A DNA stretch of 5,170 bases, from contig CAAFIS010000292.1 in the NCBI GenBank assembly GCA_900763035.1, positions 1 through 5,170 on the forward strand, read 5' to 3'. Below are positions 1 through 5,170 of this stretch, piece after piece. The stretch comes from Clostridia bacterium (GTDB lineage: Bacteria; Bacillota; Clostridia; Oscillospirales; Acutalibacteraceae). The notes beneath the pieces were generated by a model. The model ran no database searches. It was given only the letters and a program-made list of their open reading frames with translations, and had not been told where the DNA came from. Position numbers and translations under genes: made by a program. Positions within the stretch are counted from its first letter, which is position 1. Each line of letters starts with the position of its first letter.

Positions 1-1
1 G

Positions 2-1186
2 TGTAAGATCTTGCACCGGACTTGGGCGCAGGTGCATCTTGACCGCTTGGCGGACAACGTCCGCCTGATCCGCGGGCGGCTGACGCCCGGCTGCCGGATG
101 CTCGGCATCGTCAAGGCGGATGCCTACGGCCACGGCGCCGCGCCGGTGGCGCGCGCGCTGCGCGACGCGGGCGTCGGCTTTTTCGGTGTATCCAATCTGG
201 AGGAAGCGATCCAGCTGCGCCAGTCCGGGATCACGGAGCCGATCTTGGTCATCTCGTACACGCCGCCCGCCGAGGCGGCGCGTTTGGCGGCGTTTTCCGT
301 CACACAGACGGTGCTCAGCCTGTCCCATGCGCAGCAGCTCAGCCGCGCGGCGGAGGCCGCCGGCGTGCAGATCCGCGTGCATTACAAGATCGATACCGGG
401 ATGTCCCGCGTCGGGTTCGTCTGCCACGCGGCGGACGAGATCGTGCCCGTCGCGCGGGAGCTTTGCGCGGCGGCGCGCCTGCCCGGCCTGATCCCGGAGG
501 GGATATTCACGCACTTCGCCTCGGCCGACGAGGAGGACGACGGCGGCTTCACCGAGCGGCAGTTCTCGCTGTTCACCGCAGTGATCGATGCGGCGGCTGC
601 GGCGGGCGTCACGTTTTCGCTGCGGCACTGCTGCAACAGCGCGGCCACGCTGCGTTTTCCGCATATGCATCTGGACATGGTGCGCCCCGGCATCATCCTC
701 TACGGTCTGATGCCGGACGGCTGGATGGCGGCGCATTTCCCCGGCCTGCGCCCGGTGATGGAGCTAAAGACTGCCGTGTCGATGGTCAAGGCGCTGCCGG
801 CCGGCACGCCGGTCAGCTACAACCGCACCTACACCACCGATGCGCCCTGCCGCATCGCCACGGTGCCGATCGGCTATGCGGACGGGTATGTCCGTGCGCT
901 GTCCGGCCGCGCCTTCATGCTGATCGACGGACGGCGCGTCCCGGTCATCGGGCGCATCTGCATGGATCAGTGTATGCTGGACGTCACCGAAGTGCCGCAG
1001 GCAGACGAGGGCACGGTAGCCACCGTGTTCGGCGAGGACGGCGGCGCAGTGATCTCGGCTGATGAGCTGGCCGGGCTGATCGGCACCATCGGGTACGAGA
1101 TCGTGTGCTTGCTCAGTAAACGCGTCCCGCGCCTGTATTACGAGGGCGACCGGCTGGTCGATCACGTCAACTACCTCGTACGATGA
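2..1186 (+). CDS. alr: Alanine racemase (5' end probably outside window)
   Basis: PLP-dependent cytoplasmic enzyme interconverting L- and D-alanine, supplying D-Ala for peptidoglycan. Numbering from the TTG at base 11 (391 residues, normal family length): the N-terminal barrel has KADAYGHG at 35-42, with K35 as the PLP Schiff-base lysine. KIDTGMSRVGF follows at 126-136; K126 corresponds to the lysine that is carbamylated in characterised homologues and R133 to a catalytic arginine. VRPGIILYG at 224-232 supplies R225, facing the PLP ring nitrogen. In the C-terminal beta domain, VSYNRTY gives Y270, the second catalytic base, followed by GYADGY at 288-293 and MDQ at 318-320. All key residues are present. 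The start is uncertain: TTG at 11 is the only in-window start, no ribosome binding site is visible, and the frame stays open to base 2, so the true start may lie a few codons upstream. The stop TGA overlaps an ATG in the next gene's frame (ATGA, 1183-1186). Confidence 0.95.
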   Translation, partial: CKILHRTWAQVHLDRLADNVRLIRGRLTPGCRMLGIVKADAYGHGAAPVARALRDAGVGFFGVSNLEEAIQLRQSGITEPILVISYTPPAEAARLAAFSVTQTVLSLSHAQQLSRAAEAAGVQIRVHYKIDTGMSRVGFVCHAADEIVPVARELCAAARLPGLIPEGIFTHFASADEEDDGGFTERQFSLFTAVIDAAAAAGVTFSLRHCCNSAATLRFPHMHLDMVRPGIILYGLMPDGWMAAHFPGLRPVMELKTAVSMVKALPAGTPVSYNRTYTTDAPCRIATVPIGYADGYVRALSGRAFMLIDGRRVPVIGRICMDQCMLDVTEVPQADEGTVATVFGEDGGAVISADELAGLIGTIGYEIVCLLSKRVPRLYYEGDRLVDHVNYLVR

Positions 1187-1216
1187 ACCGGCGAGAGCCG
1201 ATCGCGGAAAAAGGCG

Positions 1217-1252
1217 TGCCCCTCCCGGCCCGTGCGGCCGGAGGGGCATTTT
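1217..1252 (+). terminator. Terminator-like hairpin between alr and ecfT
   Basis: The arms at 1217-1230 and 1236-1248 pair over 13 bp, with one bulged C in the 5' arm and a 5-base loop (1231-1235). They are followed by only four T (1249-1252). A run of five A (1208-1212) precedes the stem, so it could also terminate in the opposite direction. The stem is very stable but the T run is short, so termination may be partial. No promoter is visible between the hairpin and ecfT, so the transporter may depend on read-through from alr. Confidence 0.7.
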
Positions 1253-1276
1253 CGGTATCCGGCCGATCGAACGGAG

Positions 1277-1283
1277 AAAGGAG
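1277..1283 (+). promoter_or_regulatory. Ribosome binding site of ecfT
   Basis: AAAGGAG lies 7 bases before the ATG at 1291. It decides the start: the in-frame ATG at 1183 has no such site and would add 36 residues translated from the terminator hairpin. Confidence 0.85.
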
Positions 1284-1290
1284 CGTCCCC

Positions 1291-2172
1291 ATGCGGTATT
1301 TCGACCTCTTCCACCCTGCGTCGGCGGCGTTCTATTTTTTGTCCGTGCTGCTGCTGTGCGTGTTCTCGCCTCATCCGGCGCTGCCGCTGTGTGCCTTATG
1401 CGGCGGCCTTGCCTTTCTTGCCGTGCTGCGCCGCGGCCGGATGTCGGCGCGTGCCATTGCGGCCGGGGCCGCGCTGTTCTTGCTGATCGCCGTCACTAAC
1501 CCGCTGTTCGTCCACAAGGGCAAAACGGTGCTGTTTTTGCTCGGCCGCCGCGCCGTCACGCTGGAGGCGCTGCTGTACGGTGTCAGCCTTTCGGTCATGC
1601 TGGCCGCGGCCATGGTCTGGTCGCGCTGCTTCGATGCGGTCATGACGTCGGACAAGCTGATGTTTCTGCTTGGCCGTCTGTCTCCAAAAACGGCGCTGCT
1701 GTTTTCGTCCGCGCTGCGGTTCGTCCCGCTGTTCCGGCAGCAGGCGGGGAGGATCCGCACGGCACAGCGGGCGATGGGGCTGGATGGCACGGGCGGCCGC
1801 GCCGGTCGCCTGCGCGCGGGGGCGCGCACGTATTCCGCATTGGTCACATGGTCGCTGGAGAACGCCGTGGACACCGGCGCGGCGATGAAGGGGCGCGGCT
1901 TCGGGCTGAAGGGGCGCACGGCATTCTCGCTTTTTCATTTTGCTGAGCGGGATGTCCTTCTGGTCATCGCGGTAGCGCTGACCGACATCCTTGCGGCCGC
2001 CGGGATGGCGTGCGGCAGACTGGACTTTGCTTATTATCCGCTGGTCACGCTCACGCGGCCGGACGCGCTCGGGTCGATCGCGATCGCCGCATTCGCCGTC
2101 CTGTCGTTTTTGCCGGTCGTTTTGGAAGGAAAGGAGGAGCTCCGATGGCACTGCTGCAGGTCGAAGATCTGA
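1291..2172 (+). CDS. ecfT: ECF transporter transmembrane coupling protein EcfT (CbiQ family)
   Basis: Integral membrane scaffold of an energy-coupling-factor importer. It joins the ATPase pair to the S component and transmits ATP-driven movement. The protein has 293 residues, typical for the family. It begins MRYFDLFHP, like clostridial EcfT proteins I recall with an FHP motif near the N-terminus. Hydrophobic segments lie roughly at 12-28, 30-46, 54-70, 87-110, 222-240 and 259-278. Family-type motifs include NP at 70-71, MTSDK at 118-122 and RFVP at 143-146. The cytoplasmic coupling helices end in AQRAMG (158-163) and AMKGRGFG (198-205), the two places where EcfT proteins carry Ala-Arg-Gly-like motifs that dock into the ATPases. 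The first is AMG here rather than ARG. The 3' end overlaps the ATPase gene by 28 bases, which suggests translational coupling. The ATG at 1291 is chosen for its ribosome binding site and its fit to the family N-terminus. Confidence 0.92.
   Translation: MRYFDLFHPASAAFYFLSVLLLCVFSPHPALPLCALCGGLAFLAVLRRGRMSARAIAAGAALFLLIAVTNPLFVHKGKTVLFLLGRRAVTLEALLYGVSLSVMLAAAMVWSRCFDAVMTSDKLMFLLGRLSPKTALLFSSALRFVPLFRQQAGRIRTAQRAMGLDGTGGRAGRLRAGARTYSALVTWSLENAVDTGAAMKGRGFGLKGRTAFSLFHFAERDVLLVIAVALTDILAAAGMACGRLDFAYYPLVTLTRPDALGSIAIAAFAVLSFLPVVLEGKEELRWHCCRSKI
2130..2137 (+). promoter_or_regulatory. Ribosome binding site of the ECF ATPase
   Basis: AAAGGAGG, inside the 3' end of ecfT, sits 7 bases before the ATG at 2145. 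It sets that start over an in-frame ATG at 2010, whose extra 45 residues would merely be ecfT read in another frame. Confidence 0.88.
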
Positions 2173-3830
2173 CCTTTCGGTATCCGGATGCGCCGCGCGC
2201 GGCGCTGCAAAACGTGTCGTTTTCCGTCGAGGCGGGGGAGCTGCTCGTGATCTGCGGCGCGTCCGGCTGCGGCAAATCCACACTGCTGCGCCTGATCAAG
2301 CGCGAGCTGGCGCCCTTTGGCGAAAAAAGCGGAGAGATCCGCTTTGACGGTCTGCCGCAGGCGCAGTGGGACGAGCGTGCCTCGTGTGCCGAGATCGGCT
2401 TCGTGCAGCAGCGGCCGGAGGAGCAGATCGTGACGGACAAGGTCTGGCATGAGCTGGCCTTCGGCCCGGAGAGCCTTGGCCTGCCCACGGCGCAGATCCG
2501 CCGCCGCGTGTGCGAGACGGCCGCCTATTTCGGCATCGGTCCGTGGTTTAGGCAAAGCACGGCGGATCTGTCCGGCGGGCAGAAGCAGCTGCTGAATTTG
2601 GCGACCGTCACGGTCATGCGGCCGCGGCTGCTGCTGTTCGACGAGCCGACCGCGCAGCTTGACCCTCTTGCGGCGGCGGCATTCATCGACACGGTCGGGA
2701 AGCTGCGGCGCGAGCTGGGGATCGCCGTCGTGCTGGTCGAGCACCGGCTGGAGGACGTGCTGCCGATCGCCGACCGGGCGATCCTGATGGACGGCGGCCG
2801 GATCGCGTTCGACGGCGCACCGCGCCGCTTCGCCGCGCACCTTGCGCAAGCTTCTGCCCACCCGGTGGCCGGGGCATTGCCTGCGGCAGCCCGCATTTTT
2901 TCGGCCTTGGGCGGGGCAGGAGAATGCCCGCTGACGGTAGGTGAGGGGCGGCGGTTCCTTGCCGCATACTGCGGCAGCGCCGCCTGCGCCCTGCCGGAGG
3001 ATCCGCCCGCCGTGCCGGGCAAGAGCGTTCTTTCCGCACGGCAGATCCGTTTCCGTTACGAAAGGGAGGCGCCGGACGTGCTGCGGGACGTTTCACTTGA
3101 CGTGTACGCGCGGGAGCATCTGTGCCTGCTTGGCGGCAACGGCGCGGGAAAAACGACGCTGCTCGATGTGCTGGCCGGCGTGCGAAAGCCCTATGCCGGA
3201 TCGGTGACCTCGTGCGGGAGAACGCCCGGTGCACGCCGTGCCAAAGGGAAGAACGCGCCCCGCATCGCCATGCTGCCGCAGGATCCGCAGACGGTGTTTT
3301 TGCATAAGACCGTCCGCGAGGATCTGGCCGAGGCCGCCGGTGTGTTGAAGCTTACCCGCGAGAAGAGCGACGCCCTGATCTGCCGCACGGCGGAGCGCGT
3401 GGGTATCGCCGCGCTGCTCGACCGCCATCCTTATGACCTCAGCGGCGGCGAGCAGCAGCTGGCGGCGCTGGCCAAGCTGCTGCTGACGCAGCCGGAGCTC
3501 CTGCTGCTCGACGAGCCGACGAAGGGCATCGATGCCGGCGGCCGGGCGCGGCTGGCACAGATCCTGCGCAGCTTACAGCAGGACGGGATGACCGTCGTCA
3601 CCGTGACGCACGATATCGAGTTTGCCGCGGCGAACGCCGACCGCTGCGCATTTTTGTTCGACGGCGAGATCGTGTCGGCCGAGCCGCCGCGCACGTTTTT
3701 CCCCGGCAATGCATTTTACACCACGGCCGCCGCGCGCATCGCCGCCGGACGGTTCGACGGTGCCGTTTCGTGCGCGGACGTGATCTTGGCTGCCGGCCGG
3801 ATCGGCGGCGAAAGGGAGGATGTGCGATGA
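2145..3830 (+). CDS. ECF transporter ATPase, two ABC domains fused
   Basis: A 561-residue cytoplasmic protein carrying both ECF ATPases (EcfA and EcfA') in one chain; it hydrolyses ATP to power uptake. Domain 1 (about 1-225): Walker A GASGCGKST at 38-46, Q-loop around Q88-Q89, signature LSGGQ at 142-146, Walker B ending D166-E167, switch H200. Linker (about 226-305) contains ECPLTVGEGR at 260-269, resembling linkers I recall in fused clostridial ECF ATPases. Domain 2 (about 306-515): Walker A GGNGAGKTT at 330-338, signature LSGGEQQ at 432-438, Walker B ending D456-E457, H489. Both sites look catalytically intact. The C-terminal tail (518-561, FFPGNAFYTTAA onward) is also of a kind I recall from fused ECF ATPases. 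An energy module encoded next to one S component suggests a dedicated (group I) system. The gene overlaps ecfT by 28 bases and the S-component gene by 4 (ATGA). Confidence 0.93.
   Translation: MALLQVEDLTFRYPDAPRAALQNVSFSVEAGELLVICGASGCGKSTLLRLIKRELAPFGEKSGEIRFDGLPQAQWDERASCAEIGFVQQRPEEQIVTDKVWHELAFGPESLGLPTAQIRRRVCETAAYFGIGPWFRQSTADLSGGQKQLLNLATVTVMRPRLLLFDEPTAQLDPLAAAAFIDTVGKLRRELGIAVVLVEHRLEDVLPIADRAILMDGGRIAFDGAPRRFAAHLAQASAHPVAGALPAAARIFSALGGAGECPLTVGEGRRFLAAYCGSAACALPEDPPAVPGKSVLSARQIRFRYEREAPDVLRDVSLDVYAREHLCLLGGNGAGKTTLLDVLAGVRKPYAGSVTSCGRTPGARRAKGKNAPRIAMLPQDPQTVFLHKTVREDLAEAAGVLKLTREKSDALICRTAERVGIAALLDRHPYDLSGGEQQLAALAKLLLTQPELLLLDEPTKGIDAGGRARLAQILRSLQQDGMTVVTVTHDIEFAAANADRCAFLFDGEIVSAEPPRTFFPGNAFYTTAAARIAAGRFDGAVSCADVILAAGRIGGEREDVR
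3814..3820 (+). promoter_or_regulatory. Ribosome binding site of the S component
   Basis: GGGAGGA lies within the last codons of the ATPase gene, 6 bases before the ATG at 3827. It supports that start over an in-frame GTG or ATG-like start near 3770, whose extra 19 residues are charged and unlike the family. Confidence 0.75.
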
Positions 3831-4525
3831 GGATCGCTCCCCGCCGCATTTTGTCGCTCGCGCTGCTGCTGATCGCCGTGCCGGTGGTCGTGGTGGGCGG
3901 GGCGCTGCTGTTTCGCGGCCGGCATCACGCGTGGATCTCGCTTTGCGTGGCGGTGCTGACCTGCGCGGCGATGCTCGCCGCCTTCGAGCGGCGCGAGACC
4001 TCCGCGCGCGAAACGGTCGTGCTGGCGGTCATGACCGCCCTGTCGGTCATCGGGCGGTTCGTTTTCGCATTTTTGCCCGGCTTTAAGCCGGTGACGGCGA
4101 TCACCGTGATCGCCGCGATCTGGCTGGGGCCGCAGGCAGGCTTCACGGTGGGCGCGCTGTCGGCGCTCATCTCGAACTTCTACTTCGGGCAGGGGGCGTG
4201 GACGCCGTTCCAGATGCTGGCTTGGGGCGTGATCGGGCTGTTGGCCGGGGCGCTGTCCCGGCCGCTGAAAAAAAGCAGGATCGCCCTGTGCGCGTTCGGC
4301 GCGCTGGCCGGGGTCCTTTTTTCGATGCTGATGGACATCTGGACGGTGCTGTGGATGGACGGCCGGTTCGTCCTTACGCGCTATCTTGCCGCGCTATCCT
4401 CGGCGCTGCCCGTCACGGTGGGTTACGCCGTATCCAATGTGATCTTTCTGCTGCTGCTGGCCGGGCCGATCGGCGAAAAGCTGGAGCGGATCAAGAAGAA
4501 ATACGGCCTGTTTTCGTATGCCTGA
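3827..4525 (+). CDS. ECF transporter S component (substrate-binding membrane protein)
   Basis: A 232-residue, strongly hydrophobic membrane protein that should bind the transported vitamin or micronutrient and deliver it through EcfT. Hydrophobic helices lie roughly at 8-28, 35-53, 63-83, 88-104, 106-120, 126-143, 151-170 and 186-212, followed by a basic cytoplasmic tail (218-225). The third segment carries A67-VMT-A71, matching the AxxxA motif by which the first core helix of S components contacts EcfT. The canonical six-helix core therefore starts near residue 62, and helices 1-2 are extra. Notable polar or aromatic positions include GRF (76-78), LPGFKPVTA (83-91), SNFYFGQG (116-123), WTPFQM (125-130) and MDIW (169-172), which may form the ligand pocket. 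The family is assigned from overall pattern, motif memory and operon position. The ligand is unknown: a cobalamin-type substrate is a weak guess from recollection of similar clostridial operons, and no cobalamin riboswitch is present. The start overlaps the ATPase stop (ATGA). Confidence 0.88.
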   Translation: MRIAPRRILSLALLLIAVPVVVVGGALLFRGRHHAWISLCVAVLTCAAMLAAFERRETSARETVVLAVMTALSVIGRFVFAFLPGFKPVTAITVIAAIWLGPQAGFTVGALSALISNFYFGQGAWTPFQMLAWGVIGLLAGALSRPLKKSRIALCAFGALAGVLFSMLMDIWTVLWMDGRFVLTRYLAALSSALPVTVGYAVSNVIFLLLLAGPIGEKLERIKKKYGLFSYA

Positions 4526-4601
4526 CTGCGGGCATGGTTCGGCTTTGCGGTGCTTTTTGACAGCGGATGACCGGCTTTTGTCCGTATTCCGTATAACGAG
4601 G

Positions 4602-4631
4602 AAGATCCTCGGCGTCAGCCGAGGGGTCTTT
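4602..4631 (+). terminator. Probable intrinsic terminator after the ECF operon
   Basis: The stem pairs 4602-4613 with 4618-4630: seven perfect pairs next to a GTCA loop, a G-U pair, a one-base bulge, then AAGA/TCTT. The tail is short (TCTTT), so it is probably of moderate strength. It lies 77 bases after the S-component stop. Confidence 0.6.
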
Positions 4632-4645
4632 GCCGTTTGATCGGG

Positions 4646-4681
4646 GCGGCTGCGGTTTTGGCGAACGCAGCTGCTTTTTTT
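4646..4681 (+). terminator. Strong intrinsic terminator
   Basis: The arms at 4646-4654 and 4666-4674 pair over 9 bp with one G-U. The loop is 11 bases (4655-4665), and seven T follow at 4675-4681. This is the clearest terminator in the window and backs up the hairpin 15 bases upstream, isolating the ECF operon from the next transcription unit. Confidence 0.8.
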
Positions 4682-4702
4682 CGCAGAGTTCGTCACTCTG
4701 TG
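4682..4702. repeat. Hairpin repeat, copy 1 (inverted relative to copy 2)
   Basis: A stem of 8 bp (CGCAGAGT with ACTCTGTG, one G-U) around the loop TCGTC, directly after the T run of the terminator. Its reverse complement matches 5026-5046 at 19 of 21 positions; the loop then reads GACGA against GAAGA in copy 2. It has no T run of its own on the + strand. Confidence 0.6.
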
Positions 4703-4917
4703 CACCGTTCCGTCAAAACGGGAGAGCTGCGCCGTTTTCCGAGGTCAGCCGCGCGGGATGACACTCTTTCTCGACTGCTGCCGCCTTGCCTGCGATACGC
4801 CCCGCGTGCCCCGGCATTCGCGCCAAGATCGACCGTTTTCTGACTGTGTATCTGACTGCTATCCCCATCAAAAAACGTGTTTGCTGACGGCATGAAACGG
4901 CTCGGTTTATTCAAAAC
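4703..4917. other. Intergenic stretch with no supported gene
   Basis: No open frame here combines a ribosome binding site with a recognisable protein, on either strand. Small structure only: CCGT/ACGG arms at 4710-4721, an 8-base direct repeat TCTGACTG at 4839-4846 and 4851-4858, and a weak GGTTT/AAACC hairpin at 4904-4918 followed shortly by seven T (4922-4928). Composition shifts from GC-rich to AT-rich towards the promoter. Confidence 0.5.
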
Positions 4918-4957
4918 CAAGTTTTTTTCAAGAAAAGCAAAAGCTTGATCTTTTTAC

Positions 4958-4986
4958 TTGATTTCTCCGGATGACGGTGTTATAAT
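4958..4986 (+). promoter_or_regulatory. Sigma-A type promoter with extended -10
   Basis: The -35 box TTGATT (4958-4963) is separated by exactly 17 bases from a perfect -10 box TATAAT (4981-4986). The preceding TGT (4978-4980) makes an extended -10. Upstream, 4919-4956 is rich in A and T runs and could act as an UP element. Transcription should start near 4992-4994 and run into the leader. This is the only convincing promoter in the window and it drives a gene outside it. Confidence 0.85.
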
Positions 4987-5025
4987 CATCTTGGTTATAC
5001 GGATGAATAACACTGATCGGGCCAA

Positions 5026-5046
5026 CGCAGAGTGAAGAACTCTGCG
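5026..5046. repeat. Hairpin repeat, copy 2, in the leader
   Basis: A perfect 8-bp stem (CGCAGAGT with ACTCTGCG) around the loop GAAGA, roughly 33-53 bases into the predicted transcript. The reverse complement of 4682-4702 matches it at 19 of 21 positions. It could act as an RNA stem or, as a DNA dyad, as a protein-binding site. Confidence 0.6.
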
Positions 5047-5153
5047 GAGAGGGCGTGCTGCCGTCGGGGCGGCGATGAACTCGCTGTTTCGACACCACTG
5101 CGGTGTGATCACGGAAAACCCGTGTTTTACATATCGTCATCGAAAAATCAGAA

Positions 5154-5163
5154 TAAGGAGGAT
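5154..5163 (+). promoter_or_regulatory. Ribosome binding site of a gene starting beyond the window
   Basis: TAAGGAGGAT is a near-perfect match to the 16S rRNA tail. The seven bases after it (5164-5170) are AT-rich and contain no start codon, so the start should fall at about 5171-5173, just past the end. What the gene encodes cannot be seen. Confidence 0.8.
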
Positions 5164-5170
5164 AAACAAC

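Larger units (their letters stand above)
4993..5170 (+). promoter_or_regulatory. Structured 5' leader of the next gene, class unknown
   Basis: About 180 transcribed bases separate the promoter from the presumed start codon, far more than translation needs. Hairpins seen: GTTAT/ATAAC (4994-4998 with 5007-5011), a perfect 8-bp stem at 5026-5046, GCCG/CGGC (5060-5063 with 5070-5073), ACACC/GGTGT (5092-5096 with 5102-5106), and CACGG/CCGTG (5110-5114 with 5120-5124) followed by TTTT. CGATGA (5073-5078) can pair with TCATCG (5137-5142) to enclose the last two. This looks like a cis-regulatory RNA. I find no T-box sequence and no match to riboswitch consensus patterns I remember. The transcription start is inferred. 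Confidence 0.5.

Noticed and set aside
382..3928. Many long open frames on the - strand and in other + frames across the genes
   Set aside because: They lie opposite or inside four well-supported genes, have Arg/Ala/Pro/Ser-rich translations with no recognisable domains, and are expected from high GC at third codon positions.
4557..4597. TTGACA (4557-4562) and TATAAC (4592-4597) as a promoter
   Set aside because: The spacing is 29 bases, far above the 16-18 needed, and transcription would run straight into terminators.
4637..4843. 68-codon + strand frame over the terminators
   Set aside because: It starts just before the strong terminator stem, has no ribosome binding site, and gives a low-complexity Arg/Ala/Pro translation.
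5024..5033. AACGCAGAGT resembles part of a cDNA template-switching adapter
   Set aside because: The match is only about 11 bases, continues into a perfect hairpin, and has a diverged inverted copy at 4682-4702, which fits genomic sequence rather than contamination.
5092..5110. CCACTG in the leader as a cobalamin riboswitch fragment
   Set aside because: Only a short resemblance; the rest of the conserved B12 core is absent.
5071..5115. Fluoride riboswitch-like pattern (GGCGATG start, small hairpin, then TGAT)
   Set aside because: The first loop (TGAAC) has no downstream partner for the essential pseudoknot, and other conserved positions do not fit.
4693..5140. Two - strand frames (4693-4920 and 4928-5140)
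   Set aside because: Neither has a ribosome binding site or recognisable protein; the second runs through the promoter and leader, and the first relies on a TTG start.

Overview
The window reads as a GC-rich Gram-positive bacterium, most likely a clostridial (Oscillospiraceae- or Lachnospiraceae-like) gut anaerobe. The grounds are strong AAGGAGG-type ribosome binding sites 6-7 bases before each start, tightly packed genes all on the + strand, intrinsic terminators, a sigma-A promoter, and an energy-coupling-factor (ECF) transporter of the type common in Clostridia. Long open frames on the - strand are by-products of high GC.

Layout: (1) Bases 2-1186 encode alanine racemase (alr); its 5' end is probably just outside the window. 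(2) A 104-base gap carries a strong hairpin with a short T run. (3) Bases 1291-4525 hold a compact three-gene operon for a complete ECF vitamin/micronutrient importer: the transmembrane coupling protein EcfT, one polypeptide with two fused ECF ATPases, and a substrate-binding membrane S component. The genes overlap by 28 and 4 bases, so all three are probably co-translated. The two ATPase halves drive conformational change through EcfT, which tips the S component to release its ligand inside the cell. The substrate cannot be read from the sequence. (4) Bases 4526-5170 contain no convincing complete gene. They hold two terminators closing the operon, a featureless stretch, an AT-rich segment, a near-consensus extended -10 promoter, and a GC-rich leader of about 180 nt with several hairpins. 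The leader ends in a strong ribosome binding site, so a further + strand gene should start at or just after base 5171.

The genes themselves are ordinary members of known families. The least explained part is the downstream regulatory region. The leader matches no riboswitch class I can recall, and it carries a 21-base hairpin present again, in inverted orientation and with two mismatches, just behind the operon's terminator. The S component also has two membrane helices ahead of the usual six-helix core. I see no CRISPR array, tRNA, rRNA, insertion sequence or toxin-antitoxin pair, and no clear evidence of an undescribed system.
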